From contig SLAO01000001.1 of assembly GCA_007126835.1 (NCBI GenBank), forward strand, positions 1 to 19,187: DNA of 19,187 nt, read 5' to 3'. Source of the stretch: Nitriliruptorales bacterium. Lineage in GTDB: Bacteria; Actinomycetota; Nitriliruptoria; Euzebyales; Egibacteraceae. Under the pieces are notes generated by a model, which did not search any database, was not told the DNA's origin, and saw only the letters and a list, made by a program, of their open reading frames with translations. The translations under genes and the position numbers were made by a program. Below, one piece after another: positions 13,984-19,187 of this stretch; the first letter of the stretch is position 1, and every line of letters starts with the position of its first letter.

Positions 13984-15026
13984 TGGACCTCGACGATCCC
14001 GACGCGTTCGGTGAGGTCGACCCGGCCGGGGCGGTGGGGGCCACCCTCGCCGCGCCGCAGCGCTGGGAGTCCGCGCCCGGCCTGGTCGGCGAGTCCCGCC
14101 TGCCCGACGGTGCGCGGGCGGTGATCGTCGCCGGCATGGGCGCCTCGGGAGTCGCCGGCGAGGTGGCAGCGGCCGCGGCGTTCGACCGCCTCGACGTTCC
14201 TGTGGTCACCGTCGCCGACGCGACCCTGCCGGCATGGGTCGGGCCCGCCACGCCGGTGATCGCCGTCAGCCAGTCGGGGGACACCGAGGAGACGCTGGCG
14301 GTGGCCCGCGGCGCGCTCGACGCCGACGCGCGCCTGGTCGCCGTGACCGCAGGCGGCGCGCTGGCCGACCTGGCCGTGTCGCAAGGCGCGGACCTGATCC
14401 GGGTGCCACCCGGCGACCGCTCTCGCCACGCGCTCGGGTCGCTGGCCGGTGCGGTCGGCGTCTACCTCGGGCTGGGAGCCGACATCCCCGCGACGGTCGT
14501 TTCCCAGCGCACCGTGGTGGGCGCCCTCGGTCCCCACGCGCCCACAGCCGACAACCCCGCGAAGCAGATCGCTGCGGCGATCGCCGCCAGCACTTCGGTG
14601 CACGTCTGGTCGACCAGCCGGCTGTCCGCGGTCGCCGCCGTCCGGCTGGCCGGACAGCTGGCGACCGACGCGAAGCTGCCGGCCACCACCGGCGCGCTGC
14701 CCGACGCCGCCCATCACGAGGTCCTGGGGTGGCACCACGCAGAACCCGGTCAGGGCGAGCGCGGGCTCGTGGTGCTGCGCGACCTCGAAAGCGAGACGGC
14801 GCCGGCCGTGGCACAGCTCGGACCGGCGCTGGAGCTTGCGGCGCCAGCGTTTTCGTGGTTGACCCAGCGGGCGGTCGGCGCGCCGGGTGACCCGCCACTG
14901 GCGCGTCTGGCCGCCCTGATCCTCGCTGTAGACCTTGTCGGCGTGTACGCGGCGATCGCCAGGGACGTGGATCCCACGCCGGTCACCGCGCTCGACCATC
15001 TGCAGGCCGCTGCGGCGGCCGACTGA
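13983..15026 (+). CDS. SIS-domain protein of the bifunctional phosphoglucose/phosphomannose isomerase family
   Basis: 347 residues with two SIS domains. Motifs: VIVAGMGASGVAGEV (47-61), IAVSQSGDTEETLAVA (93-108), LGSLAGAVGVYLGLG, DNPAKQIAAAIAAS (190-203), ATDAKLPATTGALPDAAHHEVLGW (227-250) and C-terminal DVDPTPVTALDHL. The layout is that of archaeal-type PGI/PMI and of actinobacterial Rv3256c. In the archaeal enzyme the catalytic pair sits in NENAK and NHNE; here the Glu position is Thr228 (ATDAK) while His244 is kept, so full isomerase activity is uncertain. Real start is ATG 13983, overlapping the Trm112 stop; upstream in-frame sequence is inside Trm112. It likely supplies or regulates mannose-6-P for the adjacent mutase. 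Confidence 0.85.
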   Translation: MDLDDPDAFGEVDPAGAVGATLAAPQRWESAPGLVGESRLPDGARAVIVAGMGASGVAGEVAAAAAFDRLDVPVVTVADATLPAWVGPATPVIAVSQSGDTEETLAVARGALDADARLVAVTAGGALADLAVSQGADLIRVPPGDRSRHALGSLAGAVGVYLGLGADIPATVVSQRTVVGALGPHAPTADNPAKQIAAAIAASTSVHVWSTSRLSAVAAVRLAGQLATDAKLPATTGALPDAAHHEVLGWHHAEPGQGERGLVVLRDLESETAPAVAQLGPALELAAPAFSWLTQRAVGAPGDPPLARLAALILAVDLVGVYAAIARDVDPTPVTALDHLQAAAAAD

Positions 15027-15040
15027 TCCTTGGAGGAACC

Positions 15041-15838
15041 ATGCGCACTGTCGCTCAGCACATCGCCGACCGTCTCGGCCAGTTCACCCCCAAGGCCCTG
15101 TTGACCCTCGGATCCGGGCTCGGGGCGCTGGCCAACGACGTGGAGGACGCCACGGTGTTGCCGTTCGGGGAGGTGGGGCTGCCCGACACCACGGTCCCTG
15201 GCCACGAGGGAAGGCTGCTGGCCGGCCATCTCGAAGGAGTACCGGTGCTGTGCCAGCAAGGGCGCGTCCACCTGTACGAGGGTCGTGACGTGTCGGAGAC
15301 GGTCGCCTGTGTTCGCGCCGCCGCCGAACTCGGTGCAGAGGTGTTCATCGCCACCAACGCCGCGGGCGGCATCGGCGACGGCGCGCCGGAAGACCCCACG
15401 CCCGGCGACCTCATGCTGATCGCCGACCACTTGAACTTCACCGGCGAGAACCCCCTGATCGGCTTGCCGACGCCGCACTTCGTGGACCTCAAAGACGCCT
15501 ACGACCCGCAACTGCGCGCGGTCGCACGCGAGGCCGCACAAGCCACCGGTCATCCCCTTCGCGAGGGGGTGTACGCGGCGCTGCGCGGCCCCTCGTTCGA
15601 AACGCCTGCCGAGATCACGTGGCTGCGCACGGTGGGCGCCAACGCGGTGGGCATGTCCACGGTGCCCGAGGTGATCGCCGCGCGGGACGCCGGTCTTCGC
15701 GTCGCGGCGTTCTCGTTGCTGACCAACGTGCACCTTCCCGGCGGAAGCACCACCGACCACGAGGAGGTCATCGACGTCGGCTCGAAGGCCGGCCCCCGCC
15801 TCGCGGCAGTCCTGCGCGCGCTGGTCCCGCGGCTGTGA
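15041..15838 (+). CDS. punA: Purine nucleoside phosphorylase
   Basis: 265 residues, trimeric (type I) family. It cleaves inosine and guanosine with phosphate to base and ribose-1-P. Motifs: LTLGSGLGAL (phosphate loop, 21-30), VPGHEGRLL (H55), QGRVHLYEG (73-81), TNAAGG (105-110), ADHLNFTGENPL, ALRGPSFETPAEI (E187), AVGMSTVPEVI (M205) and LLTNVHLPGG (N229). The Glu/Asn pair in the base pocket and MSTVPE favour 6-oxopurines and argue against methylthioadenosine phosphorylase. TTGGAGG (15030-15036) is 4 nt before ATG 15041, and only 14 nt separate it from the SIS gene, so it ends the operon. Confidence 0.94.
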   Translation: MRTVAQHIADRLGQFTPKALLTLGSGLGALANDVEDATVLPFGEVGLPDTTVPGHEGRLLAGHLEGVPVLCQQGRVHLYEGRDVSETVACVRAAAELGAEVFIATNAAGGIGDGAPEDPTPGDLMLIADHLNFTGENPLIGLPTPHFVDLKDAYDPQLRAVAREAAQATGHPLREGVYAALRGPSFETPAEITWLRTVGANAVGMSTVPEVIAARDAGLRVAAFSLLTNVHLPGGSTTDHEEVIDVGSKAGPRLAAVLRALVPRL

Positions 15839-15868
15839 CCCGGGGAGGCGAGGGTGCTGGCGGAGGGC

Positions 15869-15886
15869 GGGCCGGGGCCCCGGCCC
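15869..15886. terminator. GC-rich palindrome in the convergent gap after punA
   Basis: GGGCCGGGGCCCCGGCCC is an 18-bp perfect palindrome, able to form a 7-bp stem with a GGCC loop, 31 nt after the punA stop and before the opposing permease gene. No T tract, so assignment as a bidirectional terminator is tentative. Confidence 0.4.
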
Positions 15887-15909
15887 TCAGGGCCATCGTG
15901 CCGGTGTCG

Positions 15910-15984
15910 CTACAGCTCCCGGCGGGCCCGGGCGCTACGGCTCGCGGCGGGTCGGGGCCCTACAGCTCCCGGCGGGCCACCAGG
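15910..15984 (-). repeat. Three 25-bp imperfect tandem copies spanning the permease 3' end
   Basis: Units at 15910-15934, 15935-15959 and 15960-15984 each begin CTACAGCTC or CTACGGCTC. The last unit encodes the permease end LVARREL plus its TAG stop; the other two lie just beyond the stop and repeat that coding end, each carrying a TAG. Copies 1 and 3 share their first 19 bases; copy 2 is more diverged. Confidence 0.8.
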
Positions 15985-16706
15985 CGGGTCGCGGCGAACA
16001 GCAACGCAGCGGTGACCACCACGGTGACGACGCCGGCGCGTGTGAACTCGCTCGCGGCAGCGCCCTCGACCAGGGCCACGACCGCTCCCAAAAGGCGGCT
16101 CGGCAGCCACGGAGCCACATCCGGCAGCAGCCCCAGCACCGGCAGGGCCAGCAGCACCGCCAGGACGACCAGCACACCTCCCAGCTGGCTGCGCACCCAC
16201 CCGCTGACCGCGGCGGCAACCGCGACGGCGAAGGCCAGGTAGAGCGCTCCGAGCGCGGTGCCCAGCACCATCGCCCCGGTGGGCAGATCCCCGATCAAGA
16301 CCGTCGTCAGGGCCCACGCGACCGCGGTCCCGGCCACGAGCGCGCAGACGGCCGCGACCGTGGTCGTAACGTACCGGGGGATCACCAGCGCAGACGCCCG
16401 CGCCACCCGCGTGCGGAGGAACGCCGCGACCTCGGGGCGCGTGTCGATCGCGAGCGCAGCGACCGCCACACCGACGACGGCCAGCAGCCCGAGCTGGCTG
16501 GCGTTGCCGACGAACTGCTCGATGCCATCGACCGGCCGGGGGTCGGGGGCGACGATCGTCATCCCTCCACCGAAGCGCTCCATGATCTCGGTGAAGTAGC
16601 GTGCGGTCAGCGGGCCGAGCACGCCGAACATCAGGTACGCGCCCGCCAGGATCATCCACCGGTGGGTCCGCGACAGGCGCAGCAGCTCCAACCGCCACAG
16701 GTTCAC
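15960..16706 (-). CDS. ABC transporter permease
   Basis: 248 residues with about six membrane helices (near 19-35, 68-87, 112-137, 143-168, 174-195, 223-241) and no extracellular domain of note, like ABC-2-type exporters. The N-terminus WRLELLRLSRTHRW is a basic amphipathic entry helix typical of these permeases. GTG 16706 overlaps the TGA of the ATPase gene (GTGA), so the two are coupled and form one transporter; homodimeric permease use is likely. The 3' end is duplicated in tandem (see repeat). Cargo is unknown; the neighbours give no hint. Confidence 0.85.
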   Translation of the reverse strand: MNLWRLELLRLSRTHRWMILAGAYLMFGVLGPLTARYFTEIMERFGGGMTIVAPDPRPVDGIEQFVGNASQLGLLAVVGVAVAALAIDTRPEVAAFLRTRVARASALVIPRYVTTTVAAVCALVAGTAVAWALTTVLIGDLPTGAMVLGTALGALYLAFAVAVAAAVSGWVRSQLGGVLVVLAVLLALPVLGLLPDVAPWLPSRLLGAVVALVEGAAASEFTRAGVVTVVVTAALLFAATRLVARREL

Positions 16707-17992
16707 GTCGTCAGCTCCAAGAACGCCGTCTCCAGGTCCGTCGCCGGGTTGAACGCGAGCAACGGGACACCGCACTCGGCCAGGATCGCTGGGATGTCCG
16801 TCTGGGCCTTTTCGGCGTCGGACACGGTCACCCGCACCCGCCCGGGCGCCGTCTCGATGACCTCGACGGCCCATACCACCGACCGCAGCTTGTCGATCAC
16901 GAGGGTGGCCGGAGCAGGGACATGGAGGGTGTAGGCCGCGCGGGTGCGCGCGAGCAGCTCGCCCAGGGGCCCTTGGAACCGCAGTCGACCATGGTCGATG
17001 ACGCCCACGGTGTCGCAGACCTGTTGCACCTCCGCGAGGATGTGGGTGGACAGCACCACGGTCTTGTCCCGCCCGAGCCCGCCGATGAGGTCGAGCACCT
17101 CGCGGCGGCCGGCCGGGTCGAGGGCGGACGAGGGCTCGTCGAGAATAAGGACCTCTGGGTCGCTTACCAGACACGCGGCCAGGCCCACCCGCTGGAGCAT
17201 GCCGCGGGAGAAGCCACCCACCCGCCGGTCGGCGGGGGAGGACAGACCCACTTGAGCAAGTGCGTGGGTAGTGCGCTCGGCTGGCAGGTCGGGAGCGCTC
17301 AGATGGCGGGCCAAGTCCACGACCTCGCGGGCGGTCAGCCAGGGGTCGAACTGGGGGGTGTCCACAAGGACGCCAAGGGCCCGGCGCGACACCGACAGCT
17401 CGACGCTTCCGCTGGTCGGGCGCCGCAGCCCTGCCAAGATCGACAGCAGGGTGGTCTTGCCGGCCCCGTTGGCACCGACGAGGCCGTAGATCGCGCCGCG
17501 GGGTACCTCTAAGTCGACGTCATCAAGCGCGACGGTGTCCTTGTAGACCTTGCGAAGGTCGGAGGTGGCGACGACCGGCGCACCGGCCGCCGGCGCATTG
17601 CTGGCTGGCGAGGCTGACGTGGTTCGGGGCGACTCGCTGAGTCCGGTCCCGACGCCGACCTCGGGTTCGTCGCGGAGCCCGGCCCCGACACCGAGCCCGG
17701 TCCCGACGCCGACCTCGGGCCCGTTGCCGAAACCGTCGGAGGCCACGCTGCCTTGCGCCGGCGTGTCCGCCACGATCGTCGCTGCCTCGCCGCGTGGCAC
17801 CCGCCCGATGATGAAGTAGATCGCCACCCCGATCGGGAAGCTGACCAGCACGATGATCAGCGCCCACGCCCACCGCGGCAAGTGCCGGACGTCGTGCAAG
17901 GCCAAGTCGATGAGCACGACTACGTCGATCAGCAAGACCCCGGCGATGACCGCGACCACGGCGACCGGCACGTCGGTGCCGAAGATCTCCAC
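16703..17992 (-). CDS. ABC transporter ATPase fused to an N-terminal PLDc_N-type membrane domain
   Basis: 429 residues. Residues 1-65 hold two membrane helices with the PLDc_N pattern (about 8-30 and 43-62; WAWALIIVLVSFPIGVAIYFIIGR), as found at the N-terminus of cardiolipin synthases. Residues 70-140 are a low-complexity linker with EVGVGTGL twice. Residues 141-345 are a complete ABC domain: Walker A GANGAGKT (173-180), Q-loop near Q214, signature FSRGMLQR (261-268), Walker B VLILDEP (281-287) and H-loop H317. A C-terminal domain (355-429) follows. It drives the adjacent permease, but unlike normal ATPases would itself be membrane-anchored. GTG 17992 is chosen: AAAGGAG (18003-18009) is 10 nt upstream; GTG 18001 would be only 1 nt from it. 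Confidence 0.85.
   Translation of the reverse strand: MEIFGTDVPVAVVAVIAGVLLIDVVVLIDLALHDVRHLPRWAWALIIVLVSFPIGVAIYFIIGRVPRGEAATIVADTPAQGSVASDGFGNGPEVGVGTGLGVGAGLRDEPEVGVGTGLSESPRTTSASPASNAPAAGAPVVATSDLRKVYKDTVALDDVDLEVPRGAIYGLVGANGAGKTTLLSILAGLRRPTSGSVELSVSRRALGVLVDTPQFDPWLTAREVVDLARHLSAPDLPAERTTHALAQVGLSSPADRRVGGFSRGMLQRVGLAACLVSDPEVLILDEPSSALDPAGRREVLDLIGGLGRDKTVVLSTHILAEVQQVCDTVGVIDHGRLRFQGPLGELLARTRAAYTLHVPAPATLVIDKLRSVVWAVEVIETAPGRVRVTVSDAEKAQTDIPAILAECGVPLLAFNPATDLETAFLELTT
17643..17719 (-). repeat. Exact 23-bp direct repeats in the ATPase linker
   Basis: Positions 17643-17665 and 17697-17719 are identical, 54 bp apart, with a degenerate related copy between them. On the coding strand they encode PEVGVGTG. 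The length is compatible with in-frame expansion of the linker by replication slippage. Confidence 0.8.
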
Positions 17993-18132
17993 TTGCAGCA
18001 CGCTCCTTTGCGGGCGAACTGGCGCCGAGCAAACCCAGCGCCCGTGGCCGGGCCACCTGGTAGCGCATCGCATCGTCCTGGGCGGATCGTCGCAGGGCGA
18101 GGCTGACGGTCCTGGTTTCTGGGTCCCACTCG

Positions 18133-18432
18133 GCCTCTCACCGCCGCCGCTTCGGACGCCACCCGCTGGGCAAGGTCGCGGTAGCGCTGCGAGAAGTGCG
18201 TCAGCACGAGCCGCCGCGCGCCGGCCTCCCGGGCGATGGTCGCGGCCTGTCGCGCGGTGAGATGCCCGTAGCGCGACGCCAGCTCCCGGTGCTCGTCCAG
18301 GAAGGTCGCTTCGCACACGGGCAGGTCCGCGTCGGCGGCGAGCGCGACCGCGGCGTCGCACAGCCGGGTGTCCATCACGAACGCGAACTCGAGCCGCTTG
18401 GCGTGCAACCGGAACTCCCGCCCCTCGGCCAC
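18133..18432 (-). pseudogene. rnz: 5'-truncated ribonuclease Z remnant
   Basis: The reverse strand encodes about 100 residues with unmistakable RNase Z C-terminal motifs: FAFVMDTRLCDAAVALA, DLPVCEATFLDEHRELA, RYGHLTARQAATIA and RRLVLTHFSQRY, including the metal-ligand His and Asp of this half. The metallo-beta-lactamase N-terminal two thirds with HxHxDH is not found anywhere upstream in any frame, and the usual tail after HFSQRY is replaced by low-complexity sequence that runs in frame into the ATPase gene (stop at 17929). An in-frame stop lies shortly upstream of 18432. RNase Z matures tRNA 3' ends, so an intact copy may exist elsewhere; a sequence join error is the other explanation. Confidence 0.72.
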
Positions 18433-19100
18433 GAACGCCCTCCGTGCTCGGCATGGGTATCACACTGGGCTCGCCTCCCGCGGCGGCCACGGTCAGCAAC
18501 GCCTTGAGGTGGGCGGCCAGGGTCGCGGCGACCTGTGGCCCCAGCGGTGGCGGCCACGGTCACCGCCGCGACCCATGCGAACTCGCCCGCGGGAGCACCT
18601 CGACTAACACCACTACCACGTCGCCTGACTCGAAGGTGACTGGCCCAGCGTCACTGCTGATGCCGCTGTCCGTCGACGAGGTCGCGAAGGTGGGTCTGGT
18701 CGTGGGGCGAGGTGGTGGGAGCGCGCCTGGCGGGCCGCACCGACTGCAGCAAGGACCAACCGAATCGAACAGCACGCTGCGTGCGTGCTGCAAGGTCGAC
18801 AGGCCCGGCGAATCCGTTCCTTTTGTTGCGTTTCCTTCTGATATGTGCCGGTCAAAACAGTCATCATGCAAGGTTTCTTGCCTCGGTCCGGCCGATCGGA
18901 TCAATCAGCCATGCGGCGAGTCTCGCTGCGCACGCTCGCCTGCAGGTGAGGGCCTGCCTTTTGTCATGCGGTGCCAGCGGCGTCCGAACTCGGTGGCATG
19001 AGGGCGACAGAGAGGAGGCAGTACGCGACGACCAGACAGTGAGGTGATCGGTCTTCGGAGCGGCCACCCAAAGAGCAACGGGTGACAAAGGGGTCTCCCC
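18433..19100. other. Gene-poor region between the RNase Z remnant and the last gene
   Basis: About 670 bp with no reading frame showing known motifs or the strong GC third-position bias of the neighbours. Composition is more mixed (AT-rich patches such as 18820-18870, with TTTTGTTGCGTTTCC). On the minus strand near 18470-18540 one frame still reads like old coding sequence (QVAATLAAHLKALLTVAAAGG) but is closed by a stop and unrecognised. A 14-nt motif (GGCGGCCACGGTCA) occurs at about 18482 and 18550. No tRNA or known riboswitch was found by eye. Confidence 0.55.
18770..18790. other. Perfect 8-bp-stem hairpin
   Basis: Arms CAGCACGC (18770-18777) and GCGTGCTG (18783-18790) with loop TGCGT. It is isolated in the gene-poor region with no T tract, so it could be a protein-binding palindrome, a decayed terminator or part of a mobile-element end. 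Confidence 0.5.
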
Positions 19101-19187
19101 ATGTTCACGATGACGAAGGGATCACGAACGGCGATCGTTGCGTTCGTGCTCGTGCTGTTGTTGTCCATGACCGCGATGGCCGGAGCC
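19101..19187 (+). CDS. Exported protein, N-terminal signal peptide only (cut by window end)
   Basis: 29 codons are visible: MFTMTKGSRTAIVAFVLVLL begins a basic n-region (K6, R9), then a hydrophobic core, followed by SMTAMAGA with a likely signal peptidase site near AMA. AAAGGGG (19087-19093) lies 7 nt before ATG 19101. GGGG and CCCC around TCT just before the ATG can pair and cover that ribosome site. The mature protein is outside the window, so function is unknown. Confidence 0.65.
   Translation, partial: MFTMTKGSRTAIVAFVLVLLLSMTAMAGA

Noticed and set aside
15840..15990. CRISPR array, suggested by 25-bp repeats
   Set aside because: Units are directly adjacent with no spacers, and one unit is coding.
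18740..18775. tRNA-like GTTCGATTC on the minus strand
   Set aside because: The flanking bases do not form a T-stem, and no acceptor or anticodon arms can be drawn.
18444..19001. 185-residue plus-strand open frame in the gene-poor region
   Set aside because: No recognisable motif, unbiased codon use, no ribosome site, and its start overlaps the RNase Z remnant region.
19000..19100. Cyclic-di-AMP or cyclic-di-GMP riboswitch before the exported protein
   Set aside because: Some short GGGTGACAAAGGGG-like resemblance only; the conserved core segments of either class are absent.

Overview
This is a very GC-rich window from an actinobacterium. The evidence is a WhiB iron-sulfur regulator, a DUF3499 protein, a DUF5719 protein, a large glycosyltransferase and an actinobacterial-type SIS protein, in an order close to the Mycobacterium tuberculosis Rv3264c-Rv3256c mannose/WhiB2 region. 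fbiA and fbiB, which lie in that region in mycobacteria, are absent here. GC-saturated third positions and several TANNNT boxes placed 7-9 nt before a start codon (leaderless-type promoters) fit this. A deep-branching class such as Nitriliruptoria is possible, but that is a guess.

Layout. (1) 1-2104, minus strand: amino-sugar catabolism, a two-SIS-domain glucosamine-6-phosphate deaminase/isomerase (NagB-II/GlmS type) followed by NagA, which runs off the left edge. (2) 2247-8877, plus: sugar-1-phosphate nucleotidyltransferase (probably GDP-mannose pyrophosphorylase), WhiB/WhmD-like regulator, a 1121-residue membrane glycosyltransferase and a translationally coupled DUF5719 protein. (3) 8912-9433: a convergent hairpin, a metallopeptidase-family protein without the HExxH motif on the minus strand, and a divergent DUF3499 gene; both genes look leaderless. 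(4) 10127-12344, plus: an inserted block with a DUF6788-like small Cys/His protein, a 57-residue zinc ribbon, a membrane-anchored coiled-coil protein and an exported trypsin-like protease that overlaps it by 17 nt. (5) 12458-15838, plus: tightly coupled operon of phosphomannomutase, Trm112-like zinc ribbon, SIS phosphosugar isomerase homologue and purine nucleoside phosphorylase. (6) 15960-17992, minus: ABC exporter with a permease and an ATPase that carries an N-terminal PLDc_N-type membrane domain. (7) 18133-18432, minus: 5'-truncated ribonuclease Z remnant. (8) 18433-19100: low-coding, less GC-rich DNA. (9) 19101-19187, plus: start of an exported protein cut by the right edge.

How the genes fit together. 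The nucleotidyltransferase, phosphomannomutase and SIS protein bracket the hexose-phosphate to GDP-mannose route that feeds envelope glycan synthesis, presumably through the large glycosyltransferase and its DUF5719 partner. The Nag genes recycle amino sugars to fructose-6-phosphate, which enters the same pool. The most unusual items are the PLDc_N-ABC fusion beside a decayed RNase Z gene, the SIS protein lacking the expected catalytic Glu, the G-rich 24-bp tandem repeat before the phosphomannomutase gene, and the triplicated 3' end of the permease gene.
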